Of a DNA stretch of 5,299 nt, positions 1 to 5,299 are shown piece after piece. The stretch spans positions 1 to 5,299 of the forward strand of contig NZ_CATWFF010000137.1 in NCBI RefSeq assembly GCF_958350005.1. The letters run 5' to 3'. The notes beneath the pieces were generated by a model. It was given only the letters and a program-made list of their open reading frames with translations, searched no databases and had not been told where the DNA came from. Position 1 is the first letter of the stretch. The number at the start of each line of letters is the position of its first letter. Source of the stretch: an uncultured Megasphaera sp. (GTDB lineage: Bacteria > Bacillota > Negativicutes > Veillonellales > Megasphaeraceae). Position numbers and translations under genes: made by a program.

Positions 1-104
1 AGTGCTTCGTTCTTTTTCCAAATCAAGTGTAACGGATGTTTGACAAACCTACAAAAAATAAATTTTTTTCGTGCAGGAAGTATCCAATATAACAGGTCTT
101 CATA

Positions 105-130
105 AACTTGAAAAGTTAAAGGTTTAACTT
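105..130. repeat. Overlapping inverted repeats upstream of the leu promoter
   Basis: AAGTTAAA (113-120), GG, then TTTAACTT (123-130) is a perfect 8-base inverted repeat. A further AACTT at 105-109 can pair with AAGTT at 113-117, so the same middle arm has two possible partners. A short T run follows at 135-140. The element lies about 30 bases upstream of the proposed -35. It could be a regulator binding site, or a weak 3' end of an upstream transcript outside the window. AT-rich sequence produces such dyads by chance, so the symmetry is seen but its function is unknown. Confidence 0.4.
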
Positions 131-140
131 AAAATTTTTT

Positions 141-160
141 GGAAAAAAGGCCGTTTTTCC
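141..160. repeat. Interrupted palindrome abutting the -35 box
   Basis: GGAAAAA (141-147) and TTTTTCC (154-160) are complementary arms around AGGCCG. They form a near-palindrome of 20 bases that ends one base before the proposed -35 hexamer at 162. A repressor or activator could bind here. It could also form a hairpin in a transcript entering from the left, but it has no T tail of its own. I do not recognise it as a known operator. Confidence 0.35.
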
Positions 161-161
161 C

Positions 162-190
162 TTGCCAAGTGCCATTTCCTGTGATAATAT
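162..190 (+). promoter_or_regulatory. Putative housekeeping-sigma promoter of the leu operon
   Basis: TTGCCA (162-167) matches the -35 consensus TTGACA at five of six positions. After a 17-base spacer comes TAATAT (185-190), a four-of-six -10 box preceded by TG at 182-183, which gives an extended -10. An overlapping alternative is GATAAT (183-188), closer to consensus but with a 15-base spacer. The predicted start, about 196-198, lies some 20-25 bases before T-box Stem I, where a T-box transcript would be expected to begin. This placement is the strongest argument for the assignment. Confidence 0.6.
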
Positions 191-297
191 ACACATCAAC
201 AAGTCAAAATAAAAATGCGTTGAAGAGAATTAGTAAGTTCCTGAAAACTGGCAGAGAGCTGTTGGCTGGTGGAAAACAGCAGTGGAAGGGAAGTGAA

Positions 298-300
298 CTC
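298..300 (+). promoter_or_regulatory. T-box specifier codon CUC (leucine)
   Basis: In T-box leaders the specifier triplet commonly follows GAA in the 3' strand of the Stem I internal loop. Here GTGAA is followed by CTC, which reads leucine and would pair with a GAG anticodon. The opposite strand carries AGTA (232-235), as expected for this loop. The leucine assignment agrees independently with the four leucine-pathway genes downstream. Shifting the register by one base would give ACT (Thr) or TCG (Ser), and neither suits this operon. Confidence 0.85.
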
Positions 301-418
301 GTCTCAAAGCAGCTAGCTGAATTCACAGTAGGCGAAGCCGGGGCCTGGCCGTTAACAGACAGGAAGGTATCGACGTCATGTCCGTACCTGCAGAGAGCGC
401 ATCAATGGCGATGCGAAT

Positions 419-455
419 GAGAGTGGTAACGCGTAAGAGTAATCTTTCGTCTCTT
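419..455 (+). promoter_or_regulatory. T-box antiterminator
   Basis: Helix A1 pairs GAGAG (419-423) with CTCTT (451-455), with one G-U at its end. Helix A2 pairs GCG (431-433) with CGT (448-450). Between them on the 5' side lies the seven-base bulge TGGTAAC (424-430). Its first four bases, UGGU, are complementary to the ACCA end expected of an uncharged tRNA with discriminator A, as in tRNA-Leu. The 3' strands of both helices lie inside the 5' arm of the terminator, so the two structures exclude each other. The usual bulge is UGGNACC, so this one differs at one base. Confidence 0.85.
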
Positions 456-477
456 TTAGAGGCGGAAGATTTTTTTT
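442..477 (+). terminator. T-box-controlled intrinsic terminator
   Basis: Bases 442-454 pair with 458-470 in a 13-bp stem including G-U pairs, with a TTT loop, and eight T follow in a row (470-477). This is a classic factor-independent terminator. It should form when tRNA-Leu is charged, stopping transcription 64 bases before leuA. Its 5' arm contains the CGTCTCTT needed by the antiterminator, which is the expected switch geometry. Confidence 0.92.
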
Positions 478-525
478 ATTTTGATGGTGTCACTGATTGA
501 CAGGCTGAATTTGATTTTTAGGTAT

Positions 526-531
526 AGGAGA
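526..531 (+). promoter_or_regulatory. Ribosome binding site that sets the leuA start
   Basis: AGGAGA lies about 9-10 bases before ATG at 541. The frame stays open back to 481, but the in-frame ATG at 484 sits directly after the terminator T run with no purine-rich site in front of it. The start at 541 is therefore preferred. A second in-frame ATG at 577 has AAGGA six bases upstream and cannot be excluded. Confidence 0.75.
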
Positions 532-540
532 GATGGTACT

Positions 541-2283
541 ATGCAGCATGTAGAACATTACAAAAAAGGATATTTTATGCCTCCTGTCGTCGATATGTCG
601 TGGACACAGAAAGAGTATCCCGACAAAGCGCCCGTATGGTGCAGCGTAGATTTACGCGACGGTAATCAGGCACTGATCATCCCCATGAGTCTGGAAGAAA
701 AGATCGAATTTTACAACGTCCTCATTGCTATGGGATTCAAGGAAATTGAAGTCGGCTTTCCGGCTGCTTCGGAAACGGAATACGAATTTCTGCGCTATCT
801 CGTAGATCACGATATGATTCCCGATGATGTTACCGTCCAGGTACTGACCCAGGCGCGGGAACACATTATCCGCAAGACCTTTGAAGCTCTGAAGGGCGTC
901 AAAAACGCGATTGTCCACGTTTACAACTCTACGTCTTTTGCCCAGCGGCAGCAGGTGTTCCGCAAATCCCGGGAAGAAATCAAGCAGATCGCCGTCGACG
1001 GCGCCAAACTGCTGCAGCGGCTGACAGAAGAAGCCGGTGCCAACTACCGCTTCGAATATTCGCCGGAAAGCTTTACCGGCACAGAACCGGAATATGCTCT
1101 GGACGTGTGCAATGCCGTTCTGGATGTATGGAAGCCTACGGCAGACCGCAAGGCCATTATCAACTTGCCGTCAACGGTACAGATGTCCATGCCTCACGTC
1201 TTTGCGGCACAGATTGCCTATATGTCGCAGAACCTGAAATACCGGGACAACGTCGTCTTGTCCGTTCATCCTCATAACGACCGGGGCACCGGCGTTGCTG
1301 ATGCGGAAATGGCCCTCCTTGCCGGCGCAGACCGGGTGGAAGGCACGCTGTTCGGCAACGGCGAACGGACAGGCAATGCCGATATCGTCACCATTGGCAT
1401 GAACATGTTTGCCCTGGGCATCGATCCCAAACTCGATTTTTCGCAGATGCCCAAGCTGGTGGAAGTATATGAACGGGTAACGCGGATGCACGTCCATGAC
1501 CGTCAGCCCTACGCCGGGAAGCTGGTCTTTGCCGCCTTCTCCGGGTCCCATCAGGACGCCATTGCCAAAGGCATGCATTTCCGGGACGAAACGCACGATC
1601 CCTACTGGACCTGCCCGTATCTGTACATCGATCCCCATGATGTGGGCCGGACCTACGATTCTGACGTTATCCGCATTAACAGCCAGTCCGGCAAGGGCGG
1701 CGTAGGCTTTATTATGGAACAGAACTACGGCATCGACATGCCGAAGAAAATGCGCGAAGACTTCAGTTATTTCGTCAAGGAAGTATCGGATCACGCTCAT
1801 CAGGAACTCAAGCCGGCTGAAATTTATCACGTCTTCCAGGAACAGTATCTGAATACGGAATCGCCTCTGAAAATTGAAAACTTCTCGCTCCAGAAGAAGG
1901 GCGGCAAGTGGATTGGCAAGATCCTGCTCCGGGCTAACAACGAAGAAGTGGTACTGGAAGGCAGCGGCAACGGGCAGCTCAATGCCGTGAGCAACGCCAT
2001 CTGCAGCGCCTACGGCATTGAGTTTGAAAAGCTCGCCTACAGCGAACACGATCTGGACCGCGATTCCGATTCCCGCGGCATTGCCTACTTTGGCCTGACC
2101 GACAAGGAAGGCCATACGACGTGGGGCGCCGGTGTCGACACCGATACGATTACTGCCTCCATTCTGGCCTTTGTAACGGCTCTGAACCGCATGGACGGCA
2201 TGGCGCAGCGCGTTCGCTTCCGGGCGCTGAAATCAGATCCGGCCGTTATCGGCGAATTCAAAGCCCATGCAGGGCAGCATTAA
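541..2283 (+). CDS. leuA: 2-isopropylmalate synthase (long, actinobacterial/yeast-like type)
   Basis: This cytoplasmic enzyme catalyses the committed step of leucine synthesis, condensing acetyl-CoA with 2-oxoisovalerate to 2-isopropylmalate. The protein is 580 residues from ATG 541. A TIM-barrel catalytic domain covers roughly residues 30-310 and opens with DLRDGNQAL (37-45). By motif comparison with the Mycobacterium tuberculosis enzyme, the metal ligands are D40, H243 and H245 (VHPHNDRGTG), with N279 in NGERTGN. E176 (YSPESFTG) and H337 (FSGSHQDA) match catalytic residues. NSQSGKGG (380-387) lies in the linker. The C-terminal regulatory domain, about 440-570, contains GSGNGQLNA (474-482) and GVDTDTITAS (531-540), so leucine feedback inhibition is expected. 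The length and the sequence around DLRDGNQAL fit the long type rather than the shorter E. coli LeuA. It is the first gene after the T-box. I see no frameshift or lost key residue. Homocitrate or citramalate synthase is unlikely given the operon. Confidence 0.95.
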   Translation: MQHVEHYKKGYFMPPVVDMSWTQKEYPDKAPVWCSVDLRDGNQALIIPMSLEEKIEFYNVLIAMGFKEIEVGFPAASETEYEFLRYLVDHDMIPDDVTVQVLTQAREHIIRKTFEALKGVKNAIVHVYNSTSFAQRQQVFRKSREEIKQIAVDGAKLLQRLTEEAGANYRFEYSPESFTGTEPEYALDVCNAVLDVWKPTADRKAIINLPSTVQMSMPHVFAAQIAYMSQNLKYRDNVVLSVHPHNDRGTGVADAEMALLAGADRVEGTLFGNGERTGNADIVTIGMNMFALGIDPKLDFSQMPKLVEVYERVTRMHVHDRQPYAGKLVFAAFSGSHQDAIAKGMHFRDETHDPYWTCPYLYIDPHDVGRTYDSDVIRINSQSGKGGVGFIMEQNYGIDMPKKMREDFSYFVKEVSDHAHQELKPAEIYHVFQEQYLNTESPLKIENFSLQKKGGKWIGKILLRANNEEVVLEGSGNGQLNAVSNAICSAYGIEFEKLAYSEHDLDRDSDSRGIAYFGLTDKEGHTTWGAGVDTDTITASILAFVTALNRMDGMAQRVRFRALKSDPAVIGEFKAHAGQH

Positions 2284-2286
2284 CCC

Positions 2287-2303
2287 TCTGCCTGGCAGGC
2301 AGA
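2287..2303 (+). repeat. Short perfect hairpin just after leuA
   Basis: TCTGCCT (2287-2293) and AGGCAGA (2297-2303) form a perfect 7-bp stem with a GGC loop, starting three bases after the leuA stop. No T run follows, so it is not a standard intrinsic terminator. It could protect the leuA 3' end from exonucleases after RNA cleavage, or it could be chance. Confidence 0.45.
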
Positions 2304-2304
2304 A

Positions 2305-2333
2305 TTGCAGCAGCATAGTAACAACTACATAAT
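2305..2333 (+). promoter_or_regulatory. Weak candidate internal promoter before leuC
   Basis: TTGCAG (2305-2310) is followed by 17 bases and then CATAAT (2328-2333), a five-of-six -10 match. The -35 matches at only three of six positions. The site is in an AT-rich patch within otherwise GC-richer sequence, and the start would fall near 2340, upstream of the leuC ribosome binding site. If active, it would give leuCDB some transcription independent of the T-box. AT-rich gaps often produce such matches by chance. Confidence 0.25.
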
Positions 2334-2344
2334 ATTGTATATAT

Positions 2345-2364
2345 GTGCCTGCTGATGCAGGTAC
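2345..2364 (+). repeat. Hairpin immediately upstream of the leuC ribosome binding site
   Basis: GTGCCTGC (2345-2352) pairs with GCAGGTAC (2357-2364) in an 8-bp stem including one G-U, with a TGAT loop. It ends four bases before AGGAGG (2369-2374), leaving the ribosome site open. Such placement could stabilise the 5' end of a processed leuCDB message. Bases 2349-2354 could instead pair with 2308-2313, so an alternative fold exists. Confidence 0.45.
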
Positions 2365-2385
2365 GAACAGGAGGAATTACGACAT

Positions 2386-3642
2386 ATGGGCATGACAATG
2401 ACGCAGAAAATCCTGGCCAAACACGCCGGGCTGCCATCAGTAAAGGCTGGCGATTTGATTACGTGCAGGCTGGACATGGTGCTGGCCAATGATATTACGG
2501 CACCGCCGGCAATTAAGGAATTTGAAAAAATCGGCCGTCCCGTATTTGACAACACGAAGATTTCCCTTATTCCCGATCACTTTACGCCGAATAAAGATAT
2601 TAAATCGGCTGGACTGGCCAAAATCGTCCGTGATTTTGCCAGAAAGCACCATATTACTCATTATTATGAAGTAGGGCGGGTCGGCATCGAACACGTCCTG
2701 CTGCCGGAACAGGGCATTGTGGCACCGGGCATGCTGACGATCGGCGCCGATTCCCACACCTGTACGTACGGCGCTCTCGGCGGATTTGCCACCGGCGTAG
2801 GCTCGACGGACCTGGGCGTTGCCATGGCGACAGGGGAAGCATGGTTTAAAGTTCCTGATGCTATCAACGTCCGCCTGACCGGTACGAAGCCGGAAGATAT
2901 TACAGGCAAAGACGTCATGCTGACCCTGATCGGCATGATCGGCGTCGACGGTGCCCTGTATCAATCCCTGGAATTTACGGGCCCTGGCGTTTCTTCCCTG
3001 GATATGACGGACCGCTTTACCATTGCCAACATGGCCATTGAAGCAGGGGCAAAAAACGGAATATTCCCGGTGGACGAACAGACCATTGCCTATGAACAGG
3101 GCCGGGTAGACCACTATGACGTCGTAACGGCTGATGACGATGCCAGCTACTGTCGGACGGTGGACATTGACCTGTCGTCCTTGAAGCCGGTCGTCGCTTT
3201 CCCCCATTTGCCGGAAAACACCAAAGTCATCGGCACATTCGGCGATATTCCCATCGATCAGGTCGTCATCGGCTCGTGCACCAACGGCCGTCTGGAAGAC
3301 CTGGCTATTGCTGCACGCATTCTGGCCGGACACCAGGTCCATCCCCGCGTGCGGTGCATCGTCATTCCCGGCAGCCAGCAGGTCTATATGGACGCCATGA
3401 AAGCCGGCTACATCGAAACCTTTATCAACGCCGGCTGCGCCGTATCGACGCCGACGTGCGGTCCCTGTCTGGGCGGCTATATGGGCATCCTGACAGCCGG
3501 CGAACGGTGCGTATCCACGACGAACCGCAATTTCCGCGGCCGTATGGGACATGTAGACAGTGAAGTATATCTGGCAGGTCCGCAAGTAGCGGCAGCCAGT
3601 GCTATTCTCGGCAAGATTGCCGGACCCAAGGAGGTTCACTAA
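2386..3642 (+). CDS. leuC: 3-isopropylmalate dehydratase, large subunit
   Basis: This is the iron-sulfur subunit of isopropylmalate isomerase, an aconitase-family enzyme that works with LeuD to turn 2-isopropylmalate into 3-isopropylmalate in the cytoplasm. The protein has 418 residues. The three [4Fe-4S] cysteines are C298 in GSCTNGR, and C358 and C361 in TCGPCLGG. Other aconitase-family signatures are DHFTPNKD (64-71) and GADSHTCTYGALGG (120-133). The length matches the shorter clade found in archaea and many anaerobes, not the roughly 466-residue E. coli type. The start at 2386 has AGGAGG 11 bases upstream, slightly long; ATGs at 2392 and 2398 are alternatives, but MGMTMTQKILA looks like the usual N-terminus of this group. 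leuD begins one base after the stop. Homoaconitase is a related alternative, made unlikely by the surrounding leu genes. Confidence 0.95.
   Translation: MGMTMTQKILAKHAGLPSVKAGDLITCRLDMVLANDITAPPAIKEFEKIGRPVFDNTKISLIPDHFTPNKDIKSAGLAKIVRDFARKHHITHYYEVGRVGIEHVLLPEQGIVAPGMLTIGADSHTCTYGALGGFATGVGSTDLGVAMATGEAWFKVPDAINVRLTGTKPEDITGKDVMLTLIGMIGVDGALYQSLEFTGPGVSSLDMTDRFTIANMAIEAGAKNGIFPVDEQTIAYEQGRVDHYDVVTADDDASYCRTVDIDLSSLKPVVAFPHLPENTKVIGTFGDIPIDQVVIGSCTNGRLEDLAIAARILAGHQVHPRVRCIVIPGSQQVYMDAMKAGYIETFINAGCAVSTPTCGPCLGGYMGILTAGERCVSTTNRNFRGRMGHVDSEVYLAGPQVAAASAILGKIAGPKEVH
3628..3634 (+). promoter_or_regulatory. Ribosome binding site that sets the leuD start
   Basis: AAGGAGG lies within the last codons of leuC, nine bases before ATG 3644. 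The leuD frame stays open upstream to 3599, but those codons overlap leuC without a comparable site, and the family N-terminus begins just before GKVWRYGDNVDTD. The start at 3644 is therefore clear. Confidence 0.85.
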
Positions 3643-3643
3643 G

Positions 3644-4132
3644 ATGAGTATGACTGGAAAAGTATGGCGGTATGGCGATAATGTTGATACAGACGTCATT
3701 ATTCCCGCCCGGTATTTAAATAGTTTTGATCCCAAGGAACTGGCATCGCACTGCATGGTCGATATTGATGAAACCTTTGCCGGCAATGTGCAGAACGGAG
3801 ACATCATGGTAGGGGGCTATAATTTTGGCTGCGGCTCTTCCCGGGAACACGCGCCTATTGCCATCAAGGCTTCTGGCGTTCCCGTCGTCATTGCTGCCAG
3901 CTTTGCCCGCATTTTCTACCGCAATGCCATCAACGTAGGCCTGCCGGTGCTGGAAATCGGCGCTGATGTGGAAAAAATCAAGGCCGGTGACAGGCTGACC
4001 GTCGATGTGGCAACAGGCAAGATTACGGATGAAACGACAGGCGATACCTTCCAGGCTGCGCCGCTGCCGGGCTTCATTCAGGATATTGCCAAAGCCGGCG
4101 GTCTCATTAACTACGTAAAGGAGTATAAGTAA
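3644..4132 (+). CDS. leuD: 3-isopropylmalate dehydratase, small subunit
   Basis: LeuD is the swivel-domain partner of LeuC; together they make the isomerase active site and shape substrate choice. From ATG 3644 the protein has 162 residues, the size expected for the compact LeuD that accompanies a 418-residue LeuC; E. coli LeuD is about 200. Visible family motifs are GDNVDTDVIIPARYL (11-25), NFGCGSSREHAP (60-71) and FARIFYRNAINVGLPVL (87-103). The gene starts one base after the leuC stop and ends directly against the leuB start, which suggests translational coupling and balanced production of the two isomerase subunits. It appears intact. Confidence 0.95.
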   Translation: MSMTGKVWRYGDNVDTDVIIPARYLNSFDPKELASHCMVDIDETFAGNVQNGDIMVGGYNFGCGSSREHAPIAIKASGVPVVIAASFARIFYRNAINVGLPVLEIGADVEKIKAGDRLTVDVATGKITDETTGDTFQAAPLPGFIQDIAKAGGLINYVKEYK

Positions 4133-5203
4133 ATGGCAAACCATATTGCAGTCATTCCAGGCGACGGCATTGGCCGGGAAATTACCGATGCCGCCGTAAA
4201 GGTACTGAAAAAAACAGCAGACATATATCACTTCGAACTGACTTTTGAGACGAAAGAAGCCGGTGGTACGGCTTATGATCAGTGCGGCGTGCCCCTGCCG
4301 GAAGATACGGTAGAAGCTGCGAAACAGGCCGATGCCGTCTTGTTCGGCGCCGTCGGCGGCGATAAATGGGACCATGTAACGCCCAAACTCCGGCCGGAAC
4401 AGGCCGTCCTGGGACTGCGCAAGGCCCTGGGACTGTATGTTAATCTGCGGCCGGTCAGCGTGCCGGCAGTCCTGTCCGAATATTCGCCGCTCAAGCCGGA
4501 TATCGTTACCGGTACGGATATTCTCATTGTCCGCGAACTCGTAGGCGGCATTTATTTCGGCGACCGCTGCGAATCAGAAATTCACAACGGCGTAGAACGG
4601 GCGTGGGATCTGGAAAACTACAGCGTTCCTGAAGTACAGCGCATTACGAAATTTGCCATGGAAGCGGCGCAGAAGCGGCGCGGCCACGTCACGTCCGTAG
4701 ACAAGTCCAATGTGCTGGCTACATCCCGTCTGTGGCGCCGTACGGTCATCGACGTGGCCAAACAGTATCCGGACATTCGTCTGGATCACCTGTATGTCGA
4801 CAACTGCGCCATGCAGCTGGCGCTGAATCCGAAACAGTTTGACGTCATCGTCACGAGCAATCTGTTCGGCGATATTCTCAGTGATGAAGCTGCCGTCCTC
4901 GGCGGCTCTATTGGCATGATGCCGTCCGCATCCATTGGCGAACAGACCAGCCTGTACGAACCGATTCACGGATCGGCGCCGGATATTGCCGGACAGGGCA
5001 TTGCCAATCCCTGTGCGACCATCCTTTCGGCGGCAATGCTGCTGCGGTATTCCCTGAAACAGGATGCTGCTGCAGGCGCCATCGAACGGGCCGTCGACAA
5101 GGCGCTGGCCGAAGGCTGGCGTACACCTGATCTGTATAAAGATGGGTTTAAAAAAGCCAATACGGCAACTATGACCGACGCCGTACTTCGCCATATACAG
5201 TAG
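4133..5203 (+). CDS. leuB: 3-isopropylmalate dehydrogenase
   Basis: LeuB carries out the NAD+-dependent oxidative decarboxylation of 3-isopropylmalate, giving 2-oxo-4-methylpentanoate, the keto acid precursor of leucine. The protein has 356 residues, normal for the family. Visible motifs are GDGIG (10-14), the substrate arginines R96 and R106 (LRKALGLYVNLRPV), R134 in VRELVGGIYFG with Y141, K191 in SVDKSNVL, D223, and D247 and D251 in NLFGDILSDEA for metal binding. EPIHGSAPDIAGQGIANP (276-293) is the nucleotide-binding loop; D284 is typical of NAD rather than NADP use. The ATG directly abuts the leuD stop, and AAAGGAG (4117-4123) inside leuD gives a nine-base spacing. Isocitrate or tartrate dehydrogenase relatives are unlikely given the motifs and operon. 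Confidence 0.96.
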   Translation: MANHIAVIPGDGIGREITDAAVKVLKKTADIYHFELTFETKEAGGTAYDQCGVPLPEDTVEAAKQADAVLFGAVGGDKWDHVTPKLRPEQAVLGLRKALGLYVNLRPVSVPAVLSEYSPLKPDIVTGTDILIVRELVGGIYFGDRCESEIHNGVERAWDLENYSVPEVQRITKFAMEAAQKRRGHVTSVDKSNVLATSRLWRRTVIDVAKQYPDIRLDHLYVDNCAMQLALNPKQFDVIVTSNLFGDILSDEAAVLGGSIGMMPSASIGEQTSLYEPIHGSAPDIAGQGIANPCATILSAAMLLRYSLKQDAAAGAIERAVDKALAEGWRTPDLYKDGFKKANTATMTDAVLRHIQ

Positions 5204-5239
5204 CGGCAGGCCTGTCTATACCGGCAGCGTCCTGTCATA

Positions 5240-5297
5240 AAGCGGTTTCTCTCAAATATGCCTGATGTGGTCAGGACTGGGGAGAAACCGTTTCTTT
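5240..5297 (+). terminator. Probable intrinsic terminator of the leu operon
   Basis: CGGTTTCTC (5243-5251) pairs with GAGAAACCG (5282-5290). The stem extends inward by a U-G and a C-G pair (5252-5253 with 5280-5281) and outward through 5240-5242 with 5291-5293. The tail is TTTCTTT (5291-5297). The large loop holds a second hairpin, CCTGA (5261-5265) with TCAGG (5271-5275). It begins 36 bases after the leuB stop, as expected for an operon end. The T run is interrupted by one C and the window stops two bases later, so the tail may continue. The reverse strand has no T-rich tail, so it looks one-directional. Confidence 0.75.
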
Positions 5298-5299
5298 AC

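Larger units (their letters stand above)
216..477 (+). ncRNA. T-box riboswitch leader, leucine-type (tRNA-Leu sensing)
   Basis: This untranslated leader should bind uncharged tRNA-Leu and then let transcription continue into leuA. Stem I closes with GAGA (225-228) against TCTC (302-305). It carries AGTA (232-235) on the 5' side of the specifier loop, UUCC/GGAA pairing above it (238-241 with 289-292), the AGAGAG bulge region (253-258) and a distal GCTGTT/AACAGC stem (258-263 with 275-280) enclosing GGCTGGTG. The specifier follows GAA at 295-297. CCGTTA (349-354) fits the conserved part of the Stem IIA/B element, and CGCATC/GATGCG (398-403 with 410-415) forms Stem III. The T-box sequence AGAGTGGTAACGCG (420-433) then pairs with the 5' side of a terminator. 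The order and spacing match the family from end to end. The exact 5' limit is uncertain. Confidence 0.93.

Noticed and set aside
131..148. CodY-like sequence (AATTTTTTGGAAAAA)
   Set aside because: It differs from the CodY consensus at about four of 15 positions, in a run of A and T where such matches are frequent. No codY gene is visible.
310..319. Perfect palindrome CAGCTAGCTG as a protein-binding site
   Set aside because: It sits inside the T-box transcript after Stem I, where RNA pairing is the simpler explanation.
139..420. 93-residue open frame on the + strand before leuA
   Set aside because: It lies across the promoter and the T-box leader, and its sequence is explained by RNA structure. 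It has no ribosome site and no recognisable protein features.
497..502. Perfect TTGACA between the T-box terminator and leuA, which could be a T-box-independent promoter
   Set aside because: No acceptable -10 occurs at 16-18 bases (best nearby is TATAGG at a 20-base spacing), and transcription would start beyond the ribosome binding site.
1171..2115. 314-residue open frame antisense to leuA
   Set aside because: It is the reverse-strand shadow of a conserved, codon-biased gene. It shows no recognised motif, and leuA fully accounts for the region.
2287..2303. Terminator after leuA
   Set aside because: The hairpin is perfect but short and has no T run after it, so it should not stop transcription on its own.
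2437..3807. 456-residue open frame antisense to leuC and leuD
   Set aside because: It spans two genuine genes and their junction on the opposite strand, with no domain I recognise and no promoter or ribosome site seen. Long antisense frames are expected from this codon use.

Overview
The window holds one complete leucine-biosynthesis operon on the + strand, in the order leuA-leuC-leuD-leuB. It is preceded by a promoter and a leucine-type T-box leader, and followed by a probable intrinsic terminator at the right edge. I recognise all four enzymes from their motifs, and all appear intact. I see no tRNA, rRNA, insertion sequence, CRISPR array or phage gene, and no system outside known biology. 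The leads worth a second look are regulatory.

Organism (inference): a T-box leader in front of a leu operon is mainly a Bacillota trait, although leuA T-boxes are also known in some Deltaproteobacteria and other groups. The coding sequence is moderately GC-rich, the ribosome binding sites are strong AGGAGG types, and the non-coding DNA is AT-rich. Together with the protein style, this fits an anaerobic member of the Bacillota, perhaps Negativicutes (Megasphaera-like). The genus is a guess.

Layout: bases 1-161 are AT-rich, hold no gene I can support, and contain several dyad symmetries. A sigma-70/A-type promoter (162-190) should start transcription near 196-198. Bases 216-477 form the T-box: Stem I with a CUC (Leu) specifier, a Stem II/IIA-B region, Stem III, and an antiterminator that competes with a 13-bp terminator ending in eight T. 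leuA starts at 541 behind its own ribosome binding site. A 102-base leuA-leuC gap carries two hairpins and a weak possible promoter. leuC, leuD and leuB are almost fused (gaps of 1 and 0 bases), with each downstream ribosome binding site inside the end of the preceding gene. A stem with a T-rich tail (5240-5297) closes the operon.

Pathway: LeuA condenses acetyl-CoA with 2-oxoisovalerate to give 2-isopropylmalate. LeuC and LeuD form the [4Fe-4S] isomerase that converts this to 3-isopropylmalate. LeuB oxidises it with NAD+ to 2-oxo-4-methylpentanoate after decarboxylation. The final transamination to leucine must be encoded elsewhere. Two levels of control are expected: the T-box reads uncharged tRNA-Leu, and the C-terminal domain of LeuA should give leucine feedback inhibition.
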